Made by a program: the position numbers and the translations under genes. Under the pieces are notes generated by a model. The model had not been told where the DNA came from and searched no databases. It saw nothing but the letters and a program-made list of their open reading frames with translations. From Diphasiastrum complanatum (taxonomy: Eukaryota; Streptophyta; Lycopodiopsida; Lycopodiales; Lycopodiaceae), in contig MU831944.1 in NCBI GenBank assembly GCA_029204225.1, positions 1-64,000 on the forward strand: a stretch of 64,000 nt of DNA. The letters are read 5' to 3'. Below, piece by piece: positions 10,497-20,216 of this stretch (the stretch's first letter is position 1; every line of letters starts with the position of its first letter).

Positions 10497-10582
10497 GGAC
10501 AGACTAGGATTTGAACCCAGGACCTCCCTCATAGGACCTCCCTCATACCGGATGGGATGCTCTACCATTGAGCTATCCGCCC
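10497..10582 (-). other. tRNA-like sequence in left TRIM LTR
   Basis: On the minus strand this begins GGGCGGATAGCTCAATGG and ends TAGTCTGTCC. It has an A-box-like TAGCTCAATGG and a B-box-like GGTTCAAATCC. It carries a 14-bp internal duplication in the anticodon/variable part that the other LTR lacks. Confidence 0.65.
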
Positions 10583-10775
10583 TATTTGATAGTTCTCTCT
10601 AGAGTGTGGATTGATATTTCAACACCCCCCCCCCCCTCAAGCCACAGTTGGTTGGGGTCCTAGCTGTCACCTGCCCCACAACTTGGGCCACCTAACCATG
10701 GCTTTGACACCATGAACTGTTAGGTCTAACTTGGCTTTGATACCATGTTATAAATCCATAAATCATAATATGGAT

Positions 10776-10847
10776 GGACAGACTAGGATTTGGACCCAAG
10801 ACCTCCCTCGTACCGGATGGGATGCTCTACCACTAAGCTATCCGCCC
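10776..10847 (-). other. tRNA-like sequence in right TRIM LTR
   Basis: These 72 nt have a 7-bp acceptor stem (GGGCGGA against TCTGTCC with two G-U pairs), a T stem and a weak anticodon arm. The D arm has a 4-bp stem in the left copy and one change here. No intact anticodon loop is seen, so it is not called a functional tRNA gene. Confidence 0.6.
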
Positions 10848-10889
10848 TGTTTGATAGTTCTCTCTAGAGTGTGGATTGATATTCCAACA

Positions 10890-11575
10890 TTTTCTAGTCT
10901 GTGTGGACTAGACCTTATATCATATCTAGCATTCATAACAATGAGACCATGAATTTAAGTTCATTAAGTGGGATTTTGAAAGATGATAAAGTGAATTTTT
11001 ATAAAATTAAACCATATTACAATTGATGGGGATTGCCCATCCATGTTGGAGAGGGAAGGGTAGACAACTACCCACCTTGTGGTTTGATGTTGCCAAAAAC
11101 TGTCATGGCTTTACCACCATGAGATATGAGTTTTAAAAGCACCACGAAGTACAAGCCAACCAAAAAGAGTTAGAACGATTGACTTTGGACATGATGATCG
11201 CACCCTTAATAGTTACAAGCAGATTGAATTCTTTTGCGTATCCTTATTCTCATGAAAGTTTGTGTTTGAATAGATTTGTCTTTGTAATAGGCACTGGTCG
11301 CAGTGGCTTAGATATGAGTGGTTATGATCTCCCATCGTCGAACTCCTTATCAAAATCAGGAAGACCAAAAACAGGAACAAAAGTAAGCAATTGTTTCAAA
11401 GACTAAAAAGGAATTGGACAGGAATCCAAACAAAAAATGTATTCGATTAAGTCTTGGAGAAGGGCTGAAACAATAGAGAAATGATGAACAGGCTTGGGGA
11501 AGCAAAGAACCATACACCAAAAAAATATAGAATCTCATCAATGTACTGTGAGAAGTTAAATCAATGGACCATAAC
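10890..11575. other. No gene seen; contains second 102-bp repeat
   Basis: Apart from the direct repeat at 11,199-11,300, this is AT-rich sequence with no convincing frame, RNA gene or element border. Confidence 0.5.
11199..11300 (+). repeat. 102-bp direct repeat, copy 2
   Basis: This is the second copy of the segment at 10,083-10,184, with only a few substitutions and different flanks on both sides. Confidence 0.85.
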
Positions 11576-12040
11576 CATAGATGCACTGCGTTTCTGAAAC
11601 GCGTTTCAGAATCGCGTTCAGAAACGCGGTTCAGAAACGCGTTTCTGAAAAATACAAAAAAATTCCAGAAACGTTTTTTTTTATATATATATATATATGT
11701 TTGGTTTTTTTATGGGCAATATGGGTATCAGATGAAAGCTCTAATTAAGAGCATAATTACTGTGTAGTTTGTCGACTGTTTCGGGTGCAGGATGGTCCAG
11801 TTCAGGTGCATTAATCCATGTTGGGTTCTGTCAAGGATAAAAATTCAAAACTAACCTCTAGCCTGTTCGTTACGATCACAGGTGGTCCCAGTAAGTGTGT
11901 TTTCGCTCAAGGAATTGGAAGGCCAAATCATGAAGAGGCCTTACCGTGGGGGCCGGCAACGAGCCCCCGGACCTTGCCGTTGGGGGGCGTTGCCCCCCAA
12001 ACCCCCCACTGGGGGGCTACCGCCCCCCGAACCCCTGAGC
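11576..12040 (+). mobile_element. ACGCGT-palindrome MITE family, copy 1
   Basis: It begins CATAGATGCACTGCG and then carries two perfect 18-bp palindromes, TCTGAAACGCGTTTCAGA (11,593-11,610) and TCAGAAACGCGTTTCTGA (11,631-11,648). An A/T run follows, then a core of about 175 bp (GGCAATATGGGTATCAGATG to TTCGTTACGATCACAGG) that recurs in copies 2 and 3. The tail is GC-rich with a perfect 9-bp stem (11,980-12,000, GGGGGG against CCCCCC). No coding is seen. The right border is uncertain. Confidence 0.7.
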
Positions 12041-13168
12041 ATTTATCGAAAACCAGAGCAGTTAACAACCAAATAGCTATTGAAAATAAGATCTGTTTGT
12101 GCCCCATCTACTGTACTTTTGAGAGCAAAACGTTGGTTTGACCATTGATCCCCTAAAAAAATTTCAGCCATAAGCTATTTTTCCCAAAAAAAAAAAAAAA
12201 AATTTAGTACGATTCTGGGGAAAGGTTGTGCCATCATCCTCCAGCTTTTCTAAATCATCAAAGAAAATCCCGCCAATGCCTCTATAATCTTCCCTCGAAG
12301 GAAGATTAAAAATAGTTATCACATGTAGCCTTGTTCTTTGCATAAAGAGTTGAGCTATACTTGCTGCAGATATGTTTGTAAAAGCTATGAAATCCCTATC
12401 CATCCTCCTCAAATAAATCTGCTTCATCAACTCCACCAAGCAATTGATTGAAAAATAGTTGAAGATATAGTAAATTTAACGATAAAACCCTTAATCACAT
12501 GAATGAATCCTATACTAGAAAGGATGGAAAATGGTACATCAATATAAATTAGCATCATGCAAATTGTAATGAAATAGTATGAAGAGCATCATGTGAAAAC
12601 TCAAAACAGCTTCAGCATTTCGAAAAGATAACAAGTTGATTTTTAGGACATATTTTGATCAATTCTTGGCCAAACATGAAAAACAATGTGCCTCCCAAAA
12701 GTCGAGAAACAACTATGTATGCCTATGGCTTCAAATTTACAAAATGGTTAATGTCACCAAAAATTTACAAAAATATAACCAAAAAAGAATCGAATCAAAG
12801 AAAAAATAAATGAAACAACGTACAAAATCAAGAAGCTAAAAAAACTCCAATAAATGGAAAGTCTATATAGAGCTCAATTTGTTCTTGCTGATTGTATACT
12901 TGAATTGGATCTGATGCTCCAATACCACAAATGGCATGTGACAAATTCAATAAAAATAGAAAATCAACAAGATTAATGGTAGAAAATGCAATTAAACAAT
13001 GACACCTGTATTGATGACTCATGAGTCTTAAAACATAACACATTAACCATTGATGATTGATTAGCATCGAGTTACAAGGATAGATATCATAAACCACATC
13101 CAATCATGTGGAAAAGGCACATTTGTAATGTTCAGAAAAGCTATAGCAAGAAGAATTATGATTGCAAT
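12041..13168. other. No gene seen
   Basis: AT-rich spacer with several poly-A/T runs. Short frames here have no recognisable domains. Confidence 0.5.
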
Positions 13169-13540
13169 CATAGTTGCACTCTGATTCCGAAACGCGGTCC
13201 AGAAGCTCGTTTCGGATTTTTTGTAGAAATGCTCAGAATCGTGTTTTTTTTTTTTTTTGATTTTGTTTTGGGCAATATGGGTACCAGATGAAAGCTCTAA
13301 TTAAGAGCATTATTACTCTGTGGTTTGCCGAATGTTTCGGGTAAAGGATGGTCTAGTTCAGGTGCATTGATCCATGTTGGGTTCTGTCAAGGATAAAAAT
13401 TTAAAACTAACCTCTAGCCTGTTCGTTACGATCACAGATGGTCCCAATGGGATAGAGACAGAGAACTGTAGAGCAATTGTACCTTGCTTTTTGCTTTAGG
13501 GGGGGCGCTGCCCCCCCTGCACCCCCCCGTAGTCCAAATG
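13169..13540 (+). mobile_element. ACGCGT-palindrome MITE family, copy 2
   Basis: It starts CATAGTTGCACTCTG, has a decayed palindrome region (CCGAAACGCGG) and the same core as copy 1 (13,268-13,443). It ends in a GC hairpin at 13,498-13,518: seven G, loop, seven C. The hairpin sequence differs from copy 1 but sits in the same relative place. Confidence 0.7.
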
Positions 13541-13974
13541 CGCGCCGATAAGGGCCCAATATCTATACCCCCAACTGTATGCACATTGCACTCACAACAC
13601 GCGCTTAAGTCTAACATTCATCCATCATGCACTTACGTAAAAGCCAACTCAGAAACGTAACAAGCTTAACCATTCAGACTTAAGAAAACTGGAATCCCAA
13701 CCAACCCAAAAGCCAACTCAGAATCCGTCCCCAAAAGGTAACCAAAGGCAAAGACAAGCCACACATGAAACCCAAGGCATAGTGGTCGCCAAACTGACCA
13801 ATTGGCATAGCGGCAAGCCCCATGTCGATGACAGGGACCCTTAGGCGCCAGCGACGCAAAAAGGTTGTAGTAAGGGTCCTTCCACTTGGACCAGTCCCGG
13901 AGGCGAAACCGAAATGGTAATCATCCCCAAGGATCAACTTTATTAGATTTGGAAGAGGTTACATTCATACATAG
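13541..13974. other. No gene seen
   Basis: No recognisable frame or element. The stretch leads into the Arg/Gly-rich frame that follows. Confidence 0.4.
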
Positions 13975-14196
13975 ACTGACCGGCGCCGTGGCAGGCCACG
14001 TTCAGGTAGAGGTTCTTCATCTCATATGGACAGAGTGTCTCGTGGTAGACAAGGGTAGTCTCGTAGGCCTAGAGGGAGACCTTCAGTGCGTGGTAGGGGT
14101 TCCACTCAGAGGCGCAATATGCTATCAGGGTCAGATATTGAGGGGGATGTACTACATGACTACAACCAGGTGGAGGGTGACTTCCATGATTCAGAC
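13975..14196 (+). pseudogene. Arg/Gly-rich then acidic protein fragment, split by a MITE
   Basis: A frame reads TDRRRGRPRSGRGSSSHMDR, then a TAG, then RPRGRPSVRGRGSTQRRN followed by the acidic GSDIEGDVLHDYNQVEGDF and HDSD. At that point a 452-bp MITE is inserted. After it the frame resumes in register as DEPEAT and a stop at about 14,678. RG-rich followed by acidic segments occur in transposase N-termini and in nuclear RNA-binding proteins. There is too little here to choose. Confidence 0.4.
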
Positions 14197-14469
14197 CAAA
14201 GTTGCAGGCCACGATCCGGAACGCGTTCCGAATCACGTTTCGGGATTTCCCATTAGGGTTTCTCGGAACGCTTTTTAAAAAAAAAAATTGAAATTTTTTT
14301 GATGCCAATATGGGTATCAAATGGAAGGCCTTTTCAAGAGCAGTTCATTTATCAAGTTTGCCATCAATTATCAAGAGCAGTTACTGATCCTAAGCATTAC
14401 TTTTTCTATCAAAGGAATACAAGGCAACAACTATATTGTTGGAGGGCATTAGTACCTGTTTAACAAGCC

Positions 14470-14524
14470 AAATTTTTTTATGTGGGCCACGGGCTGTCTG
14501 CTCGTGGCCCACATAAAAAAATTT
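14470..14524. repeat. Perfect 22-bp inverted repeat, 11-nt loop
   Basis: Arms 14,470-14,491 and 14,503-14,524 pair without mismatch around the loop GGCTGTCTGCT. The arms end in ATGTGGGCCACG / CGTGGCCCACAT. It lies inside the MITE. Confidence 0.9.
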
Positions 14525-14555
14525 GAAATTTTAAGCTCGTTCCGGGATAGCGTTT

Positions 14556-14645
14556 CTGGTCCTGGAACGCTCGCGATCCGGAACGCTCGCGATCCGGAAC
14601 GCTCGATCCGGATCGAGATCCTTCCGGATCGCGATCCGCTGCAAC
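14556..14645. repeat. 16-bp tandem repeat of GGAACGCTCGCGATCC type
   Basis: About three head-to-tail copies of GGAACGCTCGCGATCC are followed by overlapping GATCCGGATC palindromes. They form the right terminal part of the MITE. Confidence 0.8.
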
Positions 14646-14680
14646 ACAGATTCAGACGATGAACCCGAGGCCACATAGCC

Positions 14681-14954
14681 CTATCCAGATGCTTGATTCA
14701 CCATGAGCCACAGTTATATGATTTTATATTTAGGGCCAGACATTGTACACATTTGGTCATGGACATCATTTTATTTGTTAGAGACACTGTGCTTTTTTAT
14801 ATTCACACATGTGGCAACCATTGTAGTTATTCCATCATGGATATGGACATCGTTTATCGTATTGTAATTTCATTTTATCGAGTCCTTGCGGGTCTTTCCT
14901 TACTGCATATCAATGATTTTATTGCGTTGTTAGTAACCCTTTGTGTTTCATCCT
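14681..14954. other. No gene seen
   Basis: AT-rich spacer with short frames only. Nothing is recognisable. Confidence 0.4.
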
Positions 14955-15597
14955 TACTTGCGGTAGCCCCCCGGTGGGGGTTCCCCCCCCCGGCCCCGAT
15001 GGTAAGGCCTCTTCATGATTTGGCCTTCCAACTCCCTGAGCGAAAACACACACACTTGCTGGGACCATCTGTGATCGTAACGAACAGGCTAGAGGTTAGT
15101 TTCGAATTTTTATCCTTGATTATTGTACAGGGATGAGGGTCCGGGCCGGATTGCCCGCGTCCAGAGTCTGGACCCGGAGGCGTCCAATTTTTTTTTTTTT
15201 TTAATTTAAAAAAAAAAAACAGATGCGTCCGGGGGTCCGGACACCAGTTTTTAATTTTAAAAAAAAAATTAATTAAAAAAAAAAAAAAAACCGGACGCGT
15301 CCGGATGCGGACGCACCCCTGACGCGTCCGCGTCCGCGTCCGCGTCTGCCATCCGCTTCCTTAGCCTTGATAGAACCCAACATGGATTAATGCACCCGAA
15401 CTGGACCATCCTGCACCCGAAACAGCCGGCAAACTACTCAGTAATTATGCTTTTAATTAGAGCTTTCATCTGATACCCATATTGCCCAAAAAAAAAAAAC
15501 GTTTCTGGAATTTCTTTTAAATTTTCAGAAACACATTTTTGACCCGCGTTTCTGAACGCGATTCTGAAACGCATTTCAGAAACGCTGGGCATCTATG
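14955..15597 (-). mobile_element. ACGCGT-palindrome MITE family, copy 3 (inverted)
   Basis: This is the reverse complement of copy 1 from its GC-rich tail (about 14,960) to its CATAGATGC end (15,593-15,597). It includes the near-perfect palindrome TCTGAAACGCATTTCAGA (15,563-15,580). The core is interrupted by a separate 244-bp insertion. Confidence 0.7.
15121..15364. mobile_element. Nested fold-back MITE in copy 3
   Basis: It is bounded by CCTTGAT at 15,114-15,120 and 15,365-15,371. Comparison with copies 1 and 2 shows the core was continuous there. The insert contains two long T/A tracts and many GACGCGTCC units, including the perfect palindrome CCGGACGCGTCCGG (15,291-15,304). No coding is present. 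Confidence 0.65.
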
Positions 15598-17681
15598 TTT
15601 CAAACACGTTAAAAACCATCTGTTTTTTTTTTTTTTGAAAAACAAAATCCATTTTCATCTATATGCGGCTTAGTTTTCACCTATTTGCAACGATATTGCA
15701 AGGTTGTGCATGGTCCTATGCTCCTTAATGTGGTCTTTTTTTTTATTGTATAACAAATAATGGCGGTAGGCGGTTCGAACCGCGGTTCGATGCGACTATG
15801 CTGACTTGATTTCCTGTACAAAATGCACAAGTTGAACTTTCAACATATTTGTTAGATTTGTTAACATCATTAATTTTCCTGATTTTGTCGATGTTATTGA
15901 TCTTGTTGTTGTTTCAGATATTCATGGACCCATCTGGTACAATGAATTTGTTGTTTCTCTTTCACATGAAAGTTATAAACATTTTGTCTTTCATAAAGCT
16001 TCTTGGAATTCCCCGTGAGAATCAAAACGGGATAGGCAAGCCAAACTCAATAAATGACACGCTCCCAATGAAGATAATATCAAAAATGACATTTTAAAGT
16101 TGAAATCATGCCTTTAGTACAAACACTTTTCCAATAACAGTTCCTCTCTTCACGACACGTATAACTTAATTATACTATACATAAATCTGCATACAAGCAT
16201 AGGCTTCTCAACTTTCATATTCATAGTAGTCATTCCTTGCATGATGTGGTGTCATAGCATGCTTGGGTTGGGCTTTTGATTCTTTGCCCACACGTGGGAG
16301 GATACTTGAGCCCCAAACTTGCTGAAGATTGGAAAAACTTTGATATTCATGAAAATTTTCAAATACAAGATAAAGGTAGTACGTAAGGTTTTGTTTTGAA
16401 GCCTAAGTGGCAAAAAATCTAGAACAAAAGAGTCCATAAAGACATTTTTGCAGATCCAAATCTGCCATTACTCCCCAAGCGTCCTTTTGTATCTTGAATC
16501 GTGCAATTTTAATTGATATCCAAGAACGTTGTTCGTGATTCATGGCTCACAACCAACAAATTTGTATCCAACTTCAATCGTGAAGCTACAAAACACAAGG
16601 GTTTTAGTCACCTAAAGGCTTCAACCAGCTATAACTCACAAATAAACAAGCCCTAGTAGGTTACATAACGCTTTGTTAACACATGAAAATATGCTTGACT
16701 AGATCAACTAGATGGAGAGGAAAACAATCATAAATTCTTGCCCAGTCCATTGTATCAATGTTTTGGTCATAGATGCACAGAAACGCATTTCTATGGATGA
16801 GAGTGCAAAACCAAAGTTGACAGTTTTTTGCTTTGTAAGAGACGTTGCTGTGGGGTTTTTGCCAAGCTACCTCGCTATCTTAGGAAAATGACAAGGAATC
16901 AAATATGGAGAAAGAGAAAGACAATGGCAGTTATTATGCTGTGGAAGGTATGTTGAGTTCAACCTCCTGTATGATAGAGGAGTCAATTTTGGACTCAAAT
17001 GGTGTGTGAATTGAATTTATTATGGTTTCAGTTTAGTTACACCTCCCAGCTCCTTGAAGAGATCCACTTTTCAGTTTTAAATTCTAGTTGGAGGCTTCTA
17101 ACCTCTGCCAGTTCAAATGACATGCTGAAAGGTTCACTTCCATTTGTTACATATGATCCAATATTGTTCTATTTGGAATACTCTTTTGATTTGCTTTTGA
17201 ATGTTATCTTTTGATATTTTGATAGCTGGACAGCATCTAATCCCTCATTGTTTATCCAACAAACGCAGCTCCTCCTCTTGTTGCTTGGAAGGAATCTATT
17301 CTAGTGGATGTGCTTATGAACCCTCGCGATTGGGCATGACTCTTATCGAAAGCGTAACTTCTGTCACATCTCACTACCTAAGCATCAGTTTGGAATGGGA
17401 GAAAGTAAGTACCACATAATGTTACCTATTGCAACAGATGGGATCAAGTATTATTAACAACTAATAAAAACTTCTGTGTTGTCGACATTTTTAATGCCAC
17501 GTGTCAGCACCTCAGGCCCCTCATGGCTCACTATGGGAACTATTGTGATACGTTGATGCATTGGATTTAAAAAAATCTCATTTTTCGAGGACCCATAATC
17601 TATTAGGTGGTGGGAAAGTGTTATTTATTGTGATATTGAGCTTTTGCAAGAAAGTTTGTGGCCACAAAAAAAGTTGTCAAA

Positions 17682-17686
<5 letters not shown>
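15598..17686. other. No convincing gene; one MITE terminus relic
   Basis: A relic CATAGATGCACAGAAACGC lies near 16,770. An open stretch at about 15,870-16,010 (SDIHGPIWYNEFVVSLSHES) has no recognised family. A segment near 17,260-17,410 ending at a GTAAGT could be a decayed exon. Confidence 0.35.

Positions 17687-17758
<72 letters not shown>
17687..17758. repeat. Compound (CT)n(CA)n microsatellite
   Basis: Pure CT dinucleotides pass directly into pure CA dinucleotides. Confidence 0.98.
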
Positions 17759-17764
<6 letters not shown>

Positions 17765-18093
17765 CTCGCCCCTCCTCGTTTTAAGCTCCTCGATTGGTAA
17801 TTCGGCTATCAAAGTATATAGCCCCTATAAGAGTCACTTGGGTTATTAAGGGTCAAAATTTGATCAAAGTTCATCCTACGGTTATGATAGTTTGCTTCAC
17901 AAGAAAGTCACCTACTTACCTAAAAACGTGAGTGGGAGGCTTTATAAACAGCACTTTACTTACTAATTTCTCCTTGCTTCTACAAAAAAAAGTGTGTTGT
18001 GGAGCGCCCACCTACGCAATTGGATCACGACATACTGCATCTGGTGAGTTTTCTTTATGTTTACACTCTCTACCACTTCATTTATAGTTTGAA

Positions 18094-18178
18094 CCCAACG
18101 GGGTTGGCTCAGTTGGTTGGCTTGGCATCCAAAGTTTCTTTGGTCCCAGGTTCGAGCCTCCCCTTGGAAACCAAGAAG
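18094..18178 (+). mobile_element. 85-bp tRNA-derived retroposon with 15-bp target duplication
   Basis: The insert is flanked by perfect copies of CATTTATAGTTTGAA at 18,079-18,093 and 18,179-18,193. It contains TGGCTCAGTTGG (18,105-18,116), matching a Pol III A box, and GGTTCGAGCCTCC (18,149-18,161), matching a B box, at SINE-like spacing. It is shorter than usual plant SINEs and has no body or poly-A tail, ending in CCAAGAAG. Confidence 0.8.
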
Positions 18179-18284
18179 CATTTATAGTTTGAAGATGATA
18201 GCAAGATGATTGATCACCATCGTTGAAGCTATGGAAATGCTTATGGTTTGCACATAACAAAAAAATAGTTCTGATAGGCCCATC

Positions 18285-18470
18285 TGGCCGCGCTCATGCT
18301 ACACGTTCTGATGCGCCTATCGCACTTATTACACATTCTGATGTGCCCATATATTTCCATACATTCTGATGTGCCCATCGCCCATACTACACATTTTGAG
18401 GCGACCATGCTACACATTTTGATGCACCAATATACTACACATACTACACAATCTGATGCGCCCATCTGCC
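18285..18470 (+). repeat. Minisatellite, unit about CATACTACACATTCTGATGC
   Basis: About seven imperfect units of 22-35 bp share CACATTCTGATGCGCCCAT. Part of one strand is open but it encodes only the repeat. Confidence 0.8.
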
Positions 18471-19445
18471 CGCTATGGATAGTGCTGACAGTACCACAAA
18501 TGCAGAACTATCCATCAACGGAACAATGATTGCATACGTATATTTGCATATACATGCGTTGTCCTTGCTTAGCAATAAACCCACTGTTTGCGGTGAACAC
18601 ACGTTTATTACATATATACCGTGTAATCGTCAAATACACGACGACTACTATTACTCTCATTGATAAGCAGGTATGAGGCTTCACCTTCGATTTTATCAAT
18701 GCAAATTAATAAATGTGGGTTTATGATAGGAGCAGACAACTCTATTATTGCAAACTATGCTATGATCCAACTTTTTTACAATGGAGGACTTGCTTTCTAT
18801 CTACGCTATACATTGATGATTATACTATCAAGGCTCAACATCTTCATAGGTTGTTTTGGCTTCTTAAAGATTTACGTCCTCACAAGAAAACACTTCTACC
18901 ACTATTCAGGTAAGAGCATGAACCTGCTTTACTGTTTTTTCATATGTGACAAAGGTTAAAGGCAAAACGACAGGTAGTTTGTATTAGTTATACAACAATG
19001 ACTCTCGAACATCTCATCAAATTTTACTGAACCAATAGCAGGTATTTAACCTAACATAAATTGGTCAAATGATTGTCGAGATATAGATTACTTAATACAT
19101 AATAATATTTTTTGGTATTCTGGCTTTAATACTCTTTAATCGCATGGATTTGCGAAAGAATAATAGTAGTTATAAAGGGTTAGCATGGCACATAACTGCC
19201 CTAACATCTGATTATAACTATACTTAGCCAATACTAATGAGATGACAGTCAACTATGATAACTTACGGTGAGCCACAAATATCAACCTCAAGAATACCTC
19301 AACTAAAAATAGGAATCAAACCTGAATACTCCTGGAAAGCATGGATATGCTCAGGGGTTTGACACCAATGTATGACTTGCTACTTTTTGACAGTCATAAG
19401 GATTATGAGTATTTTTTAGTGACAATCATGCTATTAAGTAATAAA
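18471..19445. other. No gene identified
   Basis: Overlapping short frames near 18,660-18,960 end before a GTAAGA site. They could be a decayed exon but match no family I know. Confidence 0.3.
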
Positions 19446-19700
19446 GCTTGTCTTGGACATGGATAACAACTGACATTCAGCTTTGACACATGTCTTCCTC
19501 GGATAAAAACTTGCATGGTTTTGTGTTGTGGGATGGTGGCAGGTATCAGTTGGATGTTTTGAAATGGGTTATGGTTCTATACTGTATTTACTTTTCAGCT
19601 TTATATTACCTTGTTGGCTTATGAACAAAGGTTTCAAAGGGTTTGGTCTTGCTTAAGCAAGAGGAACTCTGTGTATGCTTTTAACTCTCTCAAGCCCCTT
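19446..19700 (+). repeat. Dispersed repeat, copy 1 (partner at 36,961)
   Basis: This segment with CACATGTCTTCCTC, TTTGGTCTTGCTTAAG and ACTCTCTCAAGC aligns over about 260 bp with 36,961-37,226, at clearly reduced identity. Confidence 0.65.
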
Positions 19701-20216
19701 GGCTACTCTCATATGCAATGTCTTATGCAAACTCAAAAACATATGATATCCACTTCATTGTTTTTTCGTTAGCCTTGACAGTGTTGGGGCTATAAATGAA
19801 GCAAGGTTGGGTTTTGTAGCAATGGGCGTCATAATTGGCTATAGTAGTGTTTCAAAAACTTTATGTCCTTTGGTGTTTACAAGGTAGCCACATAAAATCA
19901 ACACGTTAGTTCTTCATGTGTCAATGTCATGTCCTTCTGAATCAACCAATAGTTTTCTACAAAATAGATGCATTAAGAATACTTACTATTTCTTTTTTTT
20001 AAAGAAGTTGCTATCGTTCTTGATTTTGCATCCTCCTCTCATCTCTCATCTGTATCTACTATTTTCGCATGACTTTTATTTGAGTATTTAAACCACAAAT
20101 TGCTCACTAGTTACTATTTACATGTCTTTCCATGACCACATTGCACTTTTGCAAGTTTGAATTTTGTACTTAAATGGAGTTGCCAAAAGATGTAGTATGA
20201 GATGCCACGCTTCAAG
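19701..20216. other. No gene seen
   Basis: AT-rich sequence without a recognisable frame, leading into the Ty3 remnant. Confidence 0.4.

Larger units (their letters stand above)
10467..10889 (-). mobile_element. TRIM retrotransposon with tRNA-like sequence in its LTRs
   Basis: Two direct repeats of 158 bp (10,467-10,624) and 144 bp (10,746-10,889) start TGTT and end AACA on the plus strand. Read on the minus strand, the right copy is followed at once by TGGTATCAAAGCC (10,733-10,745), the plant initiator-Met primer-binding site with one change. The left copy is preceded by a G tract (C run at 10,625-10,636), a polypurine tract. The internal region is only about 120 bp and has no coding. Such tiny LTR elements are called TRIMs and depend on other elements. 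Flanks are TTTTT and TTTTC, so the target duplication is at best approximate. Each LTR contains a sequence foldable as a tRNA. Confidence 0.7.
14197..14648. mobile_element. ACGCGT-palindrome MITE with 9-bp target duplication
   Basis: The element is bounded by GATTCAGAC at 14,188-14,196 and 14,649-14,657. Both ends read inwards as a TGCAG-containing terminus: AAGTTGCAGGCCACGATCCGG on the left, and TGTTGCAGCGGATCGCGATC on the right when reverse-complemented. Inside are CGGAACGCGTTCCG (14,217-14,230), the AATATGGGTATCAAATG core fragment, a perfect 22-bp hairpin and a 16-bp tandem repeat. A duplication of 8-9 bp fits hAT or Mutator-type mobilisation. No transposase is present. Confidence 0.7.

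Noticed and set aside
10497-10847. Two possible tRNA genes on the minus strand
   Set aside because: They lie inside direct repeats with TRIM hallmarks, the anticodon arm is not intact and one copy has a 14-bp duplication. They are annotated as tRNA-like parts of LTRs.
11593-11648. ACGCGT as cell-cycle promoter boxes
   Set aside because: That motif's role is known from yeast. Here it lies in transposable elements with no promoter or gene nearby.
11576-15597. Copies 1 and 3 as the two ends of one 4-kb DNA transposon
   Set aside because: They are inverted as expected, but the bases outside the two CATAGATGC ends do not match as a target duplication, and no transposase lies between.
17260-17410. 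Weak likeness to the conserved motif of organellar single-stranded DNA-binding proteins
   Set aside because: Only scattered residues agree (WKE, NPRDW, KRN) and frameshifts must be assumed. Not strong enough to name.
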